This document shows, piece after piece, positions 9,273-19,042 of a stretch of 37,483 bases of DNA. Numbering within the stretch: position 1 is the stretch's first letter; each line of letters opens with the position of its first letter. The translations under genes and the position numbers were made by a program. Under the pieces are notes generated by a model. That model saw nothing but the letters and a program-made list of their open reading frames with translations. It was not told the DNA's origin and did not search any database. The DNA is from Verrucomicrobiales bacterium. GTDB lineage: Bacteria; Verrucomicrobiota; Verrucomicrobiia; Verrucomicrobiales; DEV007. The DNA is taken from positions 1 to 37,483 of the forward strand of contig JAKSBG010000341.1 of NCBI GenBank assembly GCA_022361255.1. The letters run 5' to 3'.

Positions 9273-10136
9273 GTGAAATATATCAGTGGATTCCTAGTTT
9301 TTGTCGTCGGCTTCCTCGTTTCGGGAGTTCTCATGCATCAGGCATTGTATGGGAAAGCCGGCATTTTTGTCTGGTCTGTGAACGAGGATGCTTCCGCAGG
9401 GGAGTCCGTTCTCGAGAGGACGACCCTGGAGCCGGCACCCTTTTCTGACGTGCCTGCCAGTGAACCTGAGGCAAAGCCTCTCGAGAATAAGGAGAAAAAG
9501 CCTGCGGCAGCTCATGCGGCAGCTCCGTCCGCGAAAAAGAATCCAGCCGGGGAGAAAAAAGAGGAGTCTGCTGAAATTTCACTCTTCAACGGAAAGGATC
9601 TTGGAGACTGGGAGAAAACTCAGTTTGGCGGGGAAGGGGATGTTTTCGTGACAGAGGACGGGGAGTTGGAGTTCGGATTCGGAGCGATCATGACCGGAGT
9701 GAACTGGGGCGGAAAGGTTCCGGCGACATCGAATTACGAAATCACCTTGGATGCGATGAAGCTCGACGGGACAGATTTTTTCTGCGCGCTAACTTTTCCG
9801 GTGGATGACAGTCACGCCACCTTTGTGATCGGTGGCTGGGGCGGAGGCATTGTAGGTATCTCTTCTGTAGATGACCTCGACGCCTCCGAGAACGAAACCA
9901 TGAACATTTCCGGATTCGAAGAAGACCGTTGGTACAAGGTGAAGGTTCGAGTCACCGACAAGAAGATTGAAGCGTGGATTGACGATGAAATGATGGTCGA
10001 TCTCGTTCGCACGGATCGGAAGATCGGCCTTCGTCCCGGAGACATTGAATTGTGTGTTCCGATTGGAATCGCCAGCTTTATCACTCGTGCGAAATACCGG
10101 AATATCGTTTGGAAAAATATCGAGGTTGGGGAATAG
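9273..10136 (+). CDS. DUF1080 (3-keto-disaccharide hydrolase/LamG-like) domain protein, N-terminally membrane anchored
   Basis: ISLFNGKDLGDWEKTQ... typical DUF1080 start; N-terminal TM then Ala/Lys/Pro linker; GTG 9273 preferred, ORF open from 9219. Confidence 0.7.
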   Translation: MKYISGFLVFVVGFLVSGVLMHQALYGKAGIFVWSVNEDASAGESVLERTTLEPAPFSDVPASEPEAKPLENKEKKPAAAHAAAPSAKKNPAGEKKEESAEISLFNGKDLGDWEKTQFGGEGDVFVTEDGELEFGFGAIMTGVNWGGKVPATSNYEITLDAMKLDGTDFFCALTFPVDDSHATFVIGGWGGGIVGISSVDDLDASENETMNISGFEEDRWYKVKVRVTDKKIEAWIDDEMMVDLVRTDRKIGLRPGDIELCVPIGIASFITRAKYRNIVWKNIEVGE

Positions 10137-10287
10137 AAGAATTTCCGGCTGTGCGTCGATGCGGCATGGAAATTATAAAATTGTCAAAAATTAAAATTAT
10201 GGACGCCTTAATTATCAACTTTTTGAACGAATCGCTTGACCTGGTGTCCACATGCTGTCTGGATATTTAAAAATTACGGCATAATTA

Positions 10288-10299
10288 ACAAACGTTTGT
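10288..10299. promoter_or_regulatory. Perfect 12-bp palindrome ACAAACGTTTGT upstream of 10341 CDS (possible operator)
   Basis: Self-complementary sequence in an AT-rich intergenic stretch, 41 nt before the ATG. Confidence 0.3.
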
Positions 10300-10340
10300 C
10301 GAAATTTTTCCGACCATCCAACTCTTGTCTCTCACATCAC

Positions 10341-11369
10341 ATGAATCTTCGCGATCAGCTCAAAGAAATCCTCCCCGATATTCTCCCCAGGAACCCCGCC
10401 CAGGCGATCAAGGGCACTGAGCTGATCGAGATGGTGAAGCACCGCCTCAAGCAGGACTACTCCGATGCGACGCTTCGATATCATTTTTCGATTATGTCCT
10501 GCGATCCATCCTCACCGATCGCCAAAGTGGAGCAGGGTCAGGGCTATTACCTGCGCACTTCGACGATTCACACGGTGAACAGCGCGAGGAATCTTTTTAA
10601 CTCCGGGGCCGAGGACGACGGTGCAGTGATGAGTTCGGCCGACATGGATATTTCCCTCTCCCGGGCAGCAAAATTCCGCGCCGTCGTTCAGCGTTATCTG
10701 GAGTCGGTCCAGCAGTTCCCTTTCTCTTTTGAGCGTTCTTTCTCCATCGACGCGGAGGCAAACCGTTGGAGAGTGCCTGATCTGGCCGTTGTCGACTGGC
10801 TTGCCGGAGAGGAAAGCGATGATCGCGTTTCGCTCAACAAAGAGAAGCTGGAGGTATCCCGTCGTCTCGGACAGTCTCCCTTGCGGGTTTCGAGCGTGAA
10901 GCTTCGTCTCGAGCTCAATCATGTTTCGCTCTTCGAGGATCTCTATCAGTGCCTCGCCACTTCCGAGTGGGCCAATGCAGCGGAACTCCTTATTGCTGCG
11001 CCGATCGAAGATCCCCGCATGATCGAAGAAGTGCGTCGTTTTGCTTCACGCTACGGAATCGGAGTGATCAGCTTCGGTCTCGATGCTGACATTCTCGACG
11101 ATATGCCCGAGCCTGCTGCGATCGAAAATCTGCAGCCACGTGAATTTGAATCCATTCAAAGCCTTCTGCAGATCCGTCGCTACGCTGCTCCGGATGCCGG
11201 TCAGTCCTACGACTGGGCGCACGTTCTCGACGCCGCTGCCGAAAACCCTGATTTTGAGCGTTTCGAAAAATGGATCTCCCGTTGCCTCCTCGATGAGCGG
11301 GCCATGTCTTCACGCGAATTTGACGACCTCGAACGGACAACTGCTCCGGTCGAGGAGTATGTGGCGTAA
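10341..11369 (+). CDS. Hypothetical protein, possible N-terminal winged helix plus PD-(D/E)XK-like core
   Basis: ATG 10341 (MNLRDQLKEILPDILP...); ...VPDLAVVDW...VKLRLEL...WANAAELLIAAP...ASRYGIGVISF pattern. Confidence 0.7.
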   Translation: MNLRDQLKEILPDILPRNPAQAIKGTELIEMVKHRLKQDYSDATLRYHFSIMSCDPSSPIAKVEQGQGYYLRTSTIHTVNSARNLFNSGAEDDGAVMSSADMDISLSRAAKFRAVVQRYLESVQQFPFSFERSFSIDAEANRWRVPDLAVVDWLAGEESDDRVSLNKEKLEVSRRLGQSPLRVSSVKLRLELNHVSLFEDLYQCLATSEWANAAELLIAAPIEDPRMIEEVRRFASRYGIGVISFGLDADILDDMPEPAAIENLQPREFESIQSLLQIRRYAAPDAGQSYDWAHVLDAAAENPDFERFEKWISRCLLDERAMSSREFDDLERTTAPVEEYVA

Positions 11370-11389
11370 GTAAAACTCCCCCCACTGAT

Positions 11390-11446
11390 TCAACCCTGTT
11401 GGATCAAGCTCTCAACCCTGTCGGGTCAGTGACCGGACAGGGTTGA
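11390..11446. repeat. Three-unit palindromic repeat, copy A
   Basis: TCAACCCTGTTGGATCA (11390-11406), TCAACCCTGTCGGGTCA (11412-11428), inverted TGACCGGACAGGGTTGA (11430-11446). Confidence 0.85.
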
Positions 11447-11620
11447 ATCGTTTTCCGGGCAATCCTCCACGGCAGGTCTTTCAGGTCAGAGGGCGTCGCA
11501 GCAGGCGCGGGAAGGCGCAGGAGAAAGTCTTTAACGCGATGTGACTGCGAAACAGAGGGGTGTGTTCACTCCCTCATCCCGTTCCCCGAAAATTCGTATT
11601 TCCTGTGCGGCATTCCGGAA

Positions 11621-13261
11621 TCACAATCCGGCCATTTTTGTGGCAAGAGCGAGGGTCTCCGGACCGATGCCGCCGAGCATGCGGGCGAGTTCCCGGGTTC
11701 GTTTCTTACCGGTAACCGCTTCGAGGGTGGAATTGGTCTGATCGTTCTCAACTTCTTTGGTGACGAGAAAGTGGCGATGCGCGAGCGATGCCACCTGCGG
11801 CATGTGAGTGATCGCGACGACTTGATGGCGCTCGCCGAGGAACGCCATCTTTTTGCCGACGGCACCGGCGATTTCCCCGCCGACATTGGCGTCGATTTCG
11901 TCGAAAACCATCAGGGGGATGGAATCCTGATCGGCAAGCGCGCTCTTCACCGCAAGCATGACCCGCGACATTTCCCCGCTCGACGCAATGATGCGGAGCG
12001 GTTTGAGCGGTTCGCCCGGATTCGGTCCGAAGACAAATTCAACAGCTTCGAATCCCTGCGGCCCTGGTTCGTCCTGTTCGGTAAATTCGATTTCGAAGAT
12101 GGACTGGTTGAAACCGAGGTCGTCGAGATGGTTCGCGATTTCCCCGGCGAGATCCGGTGCTGCCGAACGACGCTTTTTGGAAAGTTTCTTCGCTGCTTTT
12201 TTCAGGGACTTGTTCGCATTGTCAACCGCGTCGCGAAGACGCTCCAGCTCCTCTTCGCGGCCGTCGACGGTATGAAGTCGCTTTCTCGCACGGGCTTCAT
12301 ATTCTAAAACCTCTTCGACCGTCTGGCCGTATTTTCGTTTCAGCGTTTCGATTTCGTCAATGCGCCGTTCCATTCTCGCAAATTCTGCGGGGTCGATTTC
12401 GAGATCGTCACGGTAGTCGCGGAGAACATTCTCCAGTTCTTCGATTTCGACACGGGCCGATTCGAATCCGGCTACGCGCTCGACGACGGTGGGATCAAAT
12501 TTCTCCAGCTCGAGGATGCACCGTTTCGCATTGGTGAGGTTAGCGACGGCTGCGCTGATGAGATCGACGCCCTGGTTTGCGTTTTCCACGAGTCGACTGC
12601 TGTGGAGCGACTGTCGGTAGCGGGACTCCAGCTCGACCATTTCTTCGCGGTCGAGAGCGGCGGCGGAAATTTCTTCGACCTGAAAGCGCAGCAGATCAAT
12701 TTCCTGATCGCTTACCTGCCGGGTGTTCTCGAATTCCCCCAGCGCATGGGTGGCTTTTCTCCACTCCCTCCACGCCGAGCGGTAGGCTTCCCGCTCTTTC
12801 CCGGCCTTTGCATAGGCGTCGAGCATGGCAATTTGCCGGTCGGGCGAAAGCAGGGACTGGTGCTCGTGCGGGCCGTGAAGATCAACCAGCAGCCCCCCGA
12901 TCGATTTCAGCACTGACAGGGTGCATGGCGAGCAGTTGATGAATTGCTTGTTCCCGCTGCCGAAGATTCGCTTTACGACGAGCGTATTCCCTTCGCAGGG
13001 ATCGAGACCGCATTCTTCCAGCAGGGTATTTACCTGATCGAGATTTTCGGAGAGTTCGAAGATAGCCTCGACGCTGCAGCTGCTTTCCCCTGTCCGGACG
13101 AGGTCGTGGTTGGCGCGTTCCCCGAGAATCAGTTTCAGTGCGCCGACAATCATGGATTTCCCTGCGCCGGTTGTACCGGTTACCCCGATGAGTCCGGCGC
13201 CGAGTTCCCATGTAAGATCGTCGACAAGTGCGAGATTTTTGATTTTTAAAACCGAGAGCAT
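11621..13261 (-). CDS. recN: DNA repair protein RecN
   Basis: MLSVLKIKNLALVDDLTWELGAGLIGVTGTTGAGKSMIVGALKLILGERA; C-terminal LMVFDEIDANVGGEIAGAVGKKM; ABC/SMC type. Confidence 0.96.
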   Translation of the reverse strand: MLSVLKIKNLALVDDLTWELGAGLIGVTGTTGAGKSMIVGALKLILGERANHDLVRTGESSCSVEAIFELSENLDQVNTLLEECGLDPCEGNTLVVKRIFGSGNKQFINCSPCTLSVLKSIGGLLVDLHGPHEHQSLLSPDRQIAMLDAYAKAGKEREAYRSAWREWRKATHALGEFENTRQVSDQEIDLLRFQVEEISAAALDREEMVELESRYRQSLHSSRLVENANQGVDLISAAVANLTNAKRCILELEKFDPTVVERVAGFESARVEIEELENVLRDYRDDLEIDPAEFARMERRIDEIETLKRKYGQTVEEVLEYEARARKRLHTVDGREEELERLRDAVDNANKSLKKAAKKLSKKRRSAAPDLAGEIANHLDDLGFNQSIFEIEFTEQDEPGPQGFEAVEFVFGPNPGEPLKPLRIIASSGEMSRVMLAVKSALADQDSIPLMVFDEIDANVGGEIAGAVGKKMAFLGERHQVVAITHMPQVASLAHRHFLVTKEVENDQTNSTLEAVTGKKRTRELARMLGGIGPETLALATKMAGL

Positions 13262-13316
13262 TGGCGGATGTTTGGGTTCGTTCTTTCAATTTATCCTTTA
13301 ACTGTTCAAAAAGTCA

Positions 13317-14123
13317 ATGTTCAAAAATGTAGAAATTGCGTTTTTGGGAACGGGCACATCGATCGGAGTGCCCGTGATCGGTTGTGACTGTGAGGTTTGT
13401 ACTTCGGATGACCCGAAGAACAACCGTCTCCGGTCCTCTCTCTATGTGCGGACGGAGGAGGTCGAATTTGTGGTCGATACGGGTCCGGACTTTCGGCAGC
13501 AGATGCTGCGGGAAGGAATCCGGAATCTGGATGCGGCGCTTTTTACCCATGCCCACAGTGATCACGTGATGGGCTTTGACGATCTGCGGCGATTCACTGT
13601 CTGGGATGATGATGAGCTGGAGATCTACGCGACAGAGGAATGCATGGAGCGCCTGAAGGGAGCATTCTCCTACATCTTCGACGGGATGAATCGCTACCGT
13701 GGCTATTTAAAAATTGCTCCCTGCATCATCGATGGACCGTTTCAGGTGGGGGATCTCGAAGTCACTCCCTTACCGGTGAGTCACGGCAAAGTCGAAACGA
13801 TCGGCTTTCTTTTTTCCCGCGAGGGGGAACGGCTTTTCGCCTACATTCCCGATGCGAAGGAGCTGTCGGAGAAAACGCGTGAGCTCATTCGCGGAATCGA
13901 CCTGCTCGTTCTCGACGGGTTGCAGCCGGAGGAGCACTGGACGCATTTGTCGATAGGCGAATCCGTGGATATCGCGCGGGAGCTGGAGGTAAAGCAGACA
14001 TGGCTGACGCATTTTTCCTGCCGGGTGGATTATGCGGCGCTGGAGCCGGGACTGCCGGACGGAGTGAGATTGGCCTGGGACGGGTTGCGGCTGCCGGTGG
14101 GTGGAACGGCGTGCCCTTCGTAG
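13317..14123 (+). CDS. PhnP-like MBL-fold metallohydrolase
   Basis: FLGTGTSIGVPVIGCDCEVCTSDDPKNNRLRSS, THAHSDHVMGFDDLR. Confidence 0.9.
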   Translation: MFKNVEIAFLGTGTSIGVPVIGCDCEVCTSDDPKNNRLRSSLYVRTEEVEFVVDTGPDFRQQMLREGIRNLDAALFTHAHSDHVMGFDDLRRFTVWDDDELEIYATEECMERLKGAFSYIFDGMNRYRGYLKIAPCIIDGPFQVGDLEVTPLPVSHGKVETIGFLFSREGERLFAYIPDAKELSEKTRELIRGIDLLVLDGLQPEEHWTHLSIGESVDIARELEVKQTWLTHFSCRVDYAALEPGLPDGVRLAWDGLRLPVGGTACPS

Positions 14124-14202
14124 CTCGAAGAGCGAAGATCGGTGAATTTCCCTGCGGCGGCTCAGCGGTACGCTTCGCCCCACCTGGTCGCTCGTCATTC
14201 CG

Positions 14203-17200
14203 TTACCCCTTTCTCCACATCTCCATTCCCCGCAACAGTGTCGCGAGCAGGCACGGAAGAAAAGTCAGGGTGACCAGGGCCGAGAACGCGAGGCCGAACA
14301 AAACGATCGCGCCGAGGCCGCGGTAGAGTTCGGTTCCGGCGCCGGGGAGAAAGACGAGCGGCGCGAGTCCCATCAGGGTGGTGGCCGTGGTCATGAGGAC
14401 CGGCCGGAGGCGAACGGCGACGGCGTCTTTGACAGATTCGATGGCTCCGAGTCCGGATTCGCGAAAGTTCTTCATTGTTCGATCGACGATGAGGATCGGG
14501 TTGTTTACCGCCGTTCCCAACAAGATTAAAAACCCTAACATGGTAATCATGTCGAAAGGCTGCTGGATCGGGTCGAGTCCGAATTTCGGAAGCATGCCGC
14601 CGAAGAAGTTGAGCAGCCAGAGTCCGACGATACCGCCTCCGATTCCGAGAGGCACGGTCACGAGAATAAGAAAAGGATAACCCCAGTGACGGTAGATGAT
14701 CACGAGCTGCAGGTAACACAGGGCGACGGCGATCCACATGTTCTGCCCGAGTGATTTGCGTGTCGCATCGAGCTGGTCGCTCGCTCCTGTCAGATCGAGT
14801 GTGACTCCTTCAGGAAGGGAACCGTCGGCCCGCATCGGGCGCATGATTTTTTCCCGGACCTGTTGCACCGCAGACTCGAGAGCGATGGAGCGGGGCGGGA
14901 TGATATAGAGCGTCACGGTTCGCCGTCCGTCGACCCGGCGAATGTCGGCCGCATCGACTGTTTCCGTAATGTCCGCAAGCGATCCGAGGGGAACGACCGT
15001 TCCCTGTGGCGTATAAATCGGAAGCGTTTCAATATTGTCGAGCGACTGCTCGTTTCCTGCTTCGCTGAAAAGGAAAATATCGATCTTGTCGTCTCCGGTG
15101 TAGAATTCGTCAACAAAGGCGCCGTCACTGAGTGCGGCTGCGCCGAAGCCGAAATCGCGGGCTTCGAAACCGAGTTCCTCGAGCCGCTCCCATTTGGGGC
15201 GAATTTCGAGAAGGGGCTGTCCGAGGACCAGTGAACCGGGATCGGAATCGATCTGGGCGTCATCGATCAGTTCTTCCGCTTTGGCGTAAATATCTCGTGC
15301 CGTGGCGTAAATCTCCGGCAACTCCGGTCCGCTGATGTCGAGCGCGACGGCACGGGTTCCGCCGTCGTTGCTCGAGATAATCGACCCGCGGGTGGAGAAA
15401 GCTCGCATCCCCGGATAGGAACGGTAGATTTCGTTGATCTTCTCCATGTATTCATCGATGTGGTCGAAATTTTTCGTCACAGCGATGGTGAAGACGGAAC
15501 CGGAGCGGACAATGATGTCGACGCGGTTCAGTGCCGGGATCTCGGTTTCCCCGCGTTCGAATGCTTCCGGTTCTTCATCAAGAGCAGGGAGTAGCTGCGC
15601 TTCGATTTCCCCGGCGATGCGGTCCATTTCGTTCAGCGTGTAACCGGGGGGCGCCGTCATTGCCGAGAACGCTTTTGCTTCCTCGCCTTCAGGAAGATAC
15701 TCGGCAGGCGGGACCAGCCAGATGAAGACAGATCCAATTGCAGCTACGGCAAGGGCGAGAAAGAGCGGGCGTCCGGGCCGGGAGTCAATGAGACCATTTA
15801 CCGTCCGGAGAAGAAGGGAGGGCTTGCCGCTGTCTTCTGTGGAAAGTCGGGCCTTTTTGCCTTTTCCCTCGGGAAGATTTGCGGATGCGACGGGAACCAC
15901 TGCAAAAGCAACGAGCATCGAGACGATGATCGATGCAGAAATCGCGATTCCGATATCCGAGAACAGCTGACCGGCTTCCTCGCGGATGAAGAGAATGGGA
16001 AGAAAAACGAGAACGGTTGTCATTGTTCCCGAGAGGACGGCGGACCAGACATTGCGAACTCCGTCGCGTGCCGCTTCGAAGCGGTTTTTCCCGGCCTGTC
16101 GTTCCTGCGCGATGCTTTCGAGAACGACGATGGTGTTGTCGATTGTCATTCCGATGGCGAAAGCAATTCCGGCGAGAGAGATGACATTCACGGTGCGACC
16201 GAGCAGGAGGAGGCCGATAAATCCGGCAACAATACAAATCGGCATGCCGAGCATTCCCACGAGCGTCGCAGAGCCGGAGCGGAGAAAGAGAAACATGACC
16301 AGGGCGGCCAGGCCGGCGCCGAGAATGATATTCTGGACGACGTTCGCGACGGAGTCCTCGACGTAGCTGACGTCCTCGCTGCTGAGCGACATCTCCAGAC
16401 CGGCGGGACGGAGAACGTCTTCGTTGAGCTGATCAACGAGCGGGAGAACTTTGTCCCGGATTTCGATGACGTTGGAACCGGTTTGCCGGACGACGCTGAC
16501 CCAGATGTTGGGTGCGCCGTTGGAGTAGTTTTTCCGGCTCAGCTCGGCGTGATCGAGGGTCACTGTCGCGAGATCACGAAGCCTCACGACCGCGTCGCCG
16601 CGACGAACGATGATGAGATTCCGCAAATCGTCGAGGTCTTCAAATCGACCCACCGTGCGGATGAGGTAGCGCCTTTTTCCACTGTCGAGATCCCCCGCCG
16701 AGAAGTCGGTGTTTCGCTGACGAATAGCGTCGCGCAACTCTGCGAGAGAAAGATCGCGCTCGGCGAGTCGGGCGGGATCGACTTCGATCCGAATCTGTCG
16801 CGGCGCGCCGCCGCTGAGGCGAACCCGTGAGACTCCTTCGACCCGTTCCATGACCGGCCGGATATCGTCGTCGATGAAGTCTCGCATCATTTCGAGATCG
16901 ACGTTTTTCGGATTTCCTTCGAGGGGAACGGTTCGGAAATAGAGAAATGGGTTGTAGGAGAAGGAATCGGTTCGAATGACCGGCTCGTCGACGTTTTCCG
17001 GATAGGAGGGAACCTGGCTGAGGGCGTTGTTCACCTCGATGAGTGCCGACTGCGTGTCGATGCCGTAGGGAAACTCCAGCTCGACTTCGGCCCGACCGGT
17101 GGTGGCGACGGATGTCATGCGCTGCAGATTCGGCAGGGTGCGGAGAAAGATTTCCTGCTCGATGAGGATTTCCTTTTCGACATCCTGCGGCGTCGCATTG

Positions 17201-17349
17201 GGCCAGGCGGTTTCCACAGAAATAACCCGGGTCTCGAGGTCGGGGATCATCTGAACCGGGACCCGTGTCGCGGCGACGATGCCGAGAAGCAGCGTCATCA
17301 CGACGACGACTGCGACCAGGGTGCCTCGTTTGAGAAGGGATTCGATCAT
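14203..17349 (-). CDS. RND-family efflux permease (AcrB/HAE-like)
   Basis: 1048 aa; GTLVAVVVVMTLLLGIVAATRVPVQMIPDLE, FAIGMTIDNTIVVLESIAQERQAGK, two duplicated halves. Confidence 0.95.
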   Translation of the reverse strand: MIESLLKRGTLVAVVVVMTLLLGIVAATRVPVQMIPDLETRVISVETAWPNATPQDVEKEILIEQEIFLRTLPNLQRMTSVATTGRAEVELEFPYGIDTQSALIEVNNALSQVPSYPENVDEPVIRTDSFSYNPFLYFRTVPLEGNPKNVDLEMMRDFIDDDIRPVMERVEGVSRVRLSGGAPRQIRIEVDPARLAERDLSLAELRDAIRQRNTDFSAGDLDSGKRRYLIRTVGRFEDLDDLRNLIIVRRGDAVVRLRDLATVTLDHAELSRKNYSNGAPNIWVSVVRQTGSNVIEIRDKVLPLVDQLNEDVLRPAGLEMSLSSEDVSYVEDSVANVVQNIILGAGLAALVMFLFLRSGSATLVGMLGMPICIVAGFIGLLLLGRTVNVISLAGIAFAIGMTIDNTIVVLESIAQERQAGKNRFEAARDGVRNVWSAVLSGTMTTVLVFLPILFIREEAGQLFSDIGIAISASIIVSMLVAFAVVPVASANLPEGKGKKARLSTEDSGKPSLLLRTVNGLIDSRPGRPLFLALAVAAIGSVFIWLVPPAEYLPEGEEAKAFSAMTAPPGYTLNEMDRIAGEIEAQLLPALDEEPEAFERGETEIPALNRVDIIVRSGSVFTIAVTKNFDHIDEYMEKINEIYRSYPGMRAFSTRGSIISSNDGGTRAVALDISGPELPEIYATARDIYAKAEELIDDAQIDSDPGSLVLGQPLLEIRPKWERLEELGFEARDFGFGAAALSDGAFVDEFYTGDDKIDIFLFSEAGNEQSLDNIETLPIYTPQGTVVPLGSLADITETVDAADIRRVDGRRTVTLYIIPPRSIALESAVQQVREKIMRPMRADGSLPEGVTLDLTGASDQLDATRKSLGQNMWIAVALCYLQLVIIYRHWGYPFLILVTVPLGIGGGIVGLWLLNFFGGMLPKFGLDPIQQPFDMITMLGFLILLGTAVNNPILIVDRTMKNFRESGLGAIESVKDAVAVRLRPVLMTTATTLMGLAPLVFLPGAGTELYRGLGAIVLFGLAFSALVTLTFLPCLLATLLRGMEMWRKG

Positions 17350-17355
17350 GAAGCG

Positions 17356-18459
17356 CTAGAGGCCGGAGGGTGAAGAATTCGTTTTCCGCTCCCGGGCTTC
17401 GACTTTCTGTCCCTCGGACAAACCTTCGTTCCCCCGGACAACGACTCGTTCCCCCCCTTGGAGTCCCTTCTCAATCTCCACGGTTTCGCCAAGTCCGCCT
17501 GCCGTGATGACAGTGACAGACCGCGCAACCTGTCCGCCATCCTCTCCCCGGACGACCCAGACCTTGGCGCTGCCGTCGGGGTAGCGGGTCACTGCGTCCC
17601 GGGGAACCGAAATGTTCCCGGAGTTGGAAGATCTCACTTGAAGATGCGCCGTTCCCGACATGCCGGGTGAGGCTTGCCCTTCCGGATCGTCGAAAGTGAG
17701 GCGGGTCAGGAAGGTCCGCGAGATCGGGTCTTTCACGGGAACGACCACGTCGATTTCAGCGGTCAACTCCCTGTCAGGATAGGCGTCGAGCCTGACAACT
17801 GCACTCTCCACCGACTCAACGGCAGCGAGAAATTCCTGGGCGACCTGCAAATCGAACCAGAGCGAATCGGTCTCGACCAGCTCGAAGACAGTGGTTCCCG
17901 TTTCGACCCATTCTCCCTCTTCGGTCGTTTTTTTGGCAATTGATCCGGAGAAGGGCGCGACGAGTTGGTGCCTCTCGATTCTCTCCTTTTGCTGCTCTCC
18001 GCGAACTTCGAGCGCTTTCATCTCGGCAGCCCGGATCCGGGCGTTGGCTTCGCGGGAAGCAGCCTCCGACTTGGCGAAAGCACCGGAGCTGGTAAGCCTG
18101 CGCACCTCTTCCCGTTCGCGTTCGGCATCTTCCAGCTGGACCTGAGCGGTTTCGATTTCCGCATGAATCAGCTCGAGCTCGATTTCGGCGAGCCGGGTGT
18201 CGAGTGTAAGGAGGACATCCCCCTTTTCAACTTTGCTCCCGGCATCGACGAGAACCTTCTCGACGAGACCTTCCGCGCGACTGGAAAGCTTGGCGTGTCG
18301 TTTCGATACCACCGTCCCCGTGAGTTCCCAGGCAGTTGAGACAGAGTCTGACCGGACTGCGGTTACGGTTTCGACGATTACAGCGGCGTCTTCGGCAGCA
18401 GAGGCCGACAGCGAGACGACAGCCGGAAGGGCGAACAGAAAATAGAGAAATGCTTTCAA
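17356..18459 (-). CDS. RND periplasmic adaptor (HlyD/MFP family)
   Basis: TTG start; signal peptide; lipoyl/coiled-coil/lipoyl layout (ELTGTVVSKRHAKLSSRAEGLVEKVLVDAGSKVEKGDVLLTLD); just upstream of RND gene. Confidence 0.92.
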   Translation of the reverse strand: MKAFLYFLFALPAVVSLSASAAEDAAVIVETVTAVRSDSVSTAWELTGTVVSKRHAKLSSRAEGLVEKVLVDAGSKVEKGDVLLTLDTRLAEIELELIHAEIETAQVQLEDAEREREEVRRLTSSGAFAKSEAASREANARIRAAEMKALEVRGEQQKERIERHQLVAPFSGSIAKKTTEEGEWVETGTTVFELVETDSLWFDLQVAQEFLAAVESVESAVVRLDAYPDRELTAEIDVVVPVKDPISRTFLTRLTFDDPEGQASPGMSGTAHLQVRSSNSGNISVPRDAVTRYPDGSAKVWVVRGEDGGQVARSVTVITAGGLGETVEIEKGLQGGERVVVRGNEGLSEGQKVEARERKTNSSPSGL

Positions 18460-18614
18460 CTGACGAAAAGAAAGGCCACAGCTCGGAACAATTCAAGGAC
18501 TGGTGTAGGTATGTGAGGAAACGGGAGGATGAATCGTGGTTGAATCAGCTCCCCGATTCCGCTTTACTGGAGGAATGGAACTCAATCCCGGAGGCCGTCC
18601 CGGCGGCGAAGTAA
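18450..18614 (+). CDS. Small hypothetical protein (54 aa)
   Basis: ATG 18450; MLSTDEKKGHSSEQFKDWCRYVRKREDESWLNQLPDSALLEEWNSIPEAVPAAK; overlaps next CDS. Confidence 0.4.
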   Translation: MLSTDEKKGHSSEQFKDWCRYVRKREDESWLNQLPDSALLEEWNSIPEAVPAAK

Positions 18615-19042
18615 AATTTCTGATCGGCGCGGCTCTTGCCGTCGTCGGCGTTTGGCTGTTTTTTGATTCCATCAAATTCACGACCGGCCACATGGGATGG
18701 ATTTCCGGAGCGATGGCCCGCGGTCGTGACGGCGGCGGACAGGGAGGTCTCATGGAAACCACTTCAATGGGCATTGTGCTTGTCCCGCTTTTTATCGGCA
18801 TCATCGCTCTCTTTTTCGATGTGAGAAAAATGTGGGGCTGGGTTCTCGTCGGACTCGGGCTGGTGATTCTCGGTATCGAAGTGGTCAGTCGCTTCCGTCC
18901 CGTTATGGCGATCAAGGGAACGCATTTGATCCTGCTGATTGTTCTGATCGCCGGCGGCGTCGGTCTGATGCTCCGGGGGTATGTAGAGGACCGGAGAAGA
19001 GGGAATGACGAAGCTCGAAAGACCCAAATACCCGGGGAATGA
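18575..19042 (+). CDS. Hypothetical membrane protein with repeat-derived C-terminal tail
   Basis: ATG 18575 preceded by GGAGGA; four hydrophobic segments; tail ...RRGNDEARKTQIPGE. Confidence 0.7.
   Translation: MELNPGGRPGGEVKFLIGAALAVVGVWLFFDSIKFTTGHMGWISGAMARGRDGGGQGGLMETTSMGIVLVPLFIGIIALFFDVRKMWGWVLVGLGLVILGIEVVSRFRPVMAIKGTHLILLIVLIAGGVGLMLRGYVEDRRRGNDEARKTQIPGE

Noticed and set aside
11390-11446. Copy A repeats as a mini CRISPR array
   Set aside because: Units are 17 nt with 1-5 nt gaps and one is inverted; no spacers and no cas genes
11771-12939. Several plus-strand ORFs (66-178 aa) across 11771-12939
   Set aside because: Antisense to recN, no recognisable domains, no conserved motifs
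14191-14203. Isolated reverse GGAATGACGA-like string (CTCGTCATTCC) at the end of the RND gene
   Set aside because: Only ~10 nt match with no second unit; cannot be separated from chance without a genome-wide search
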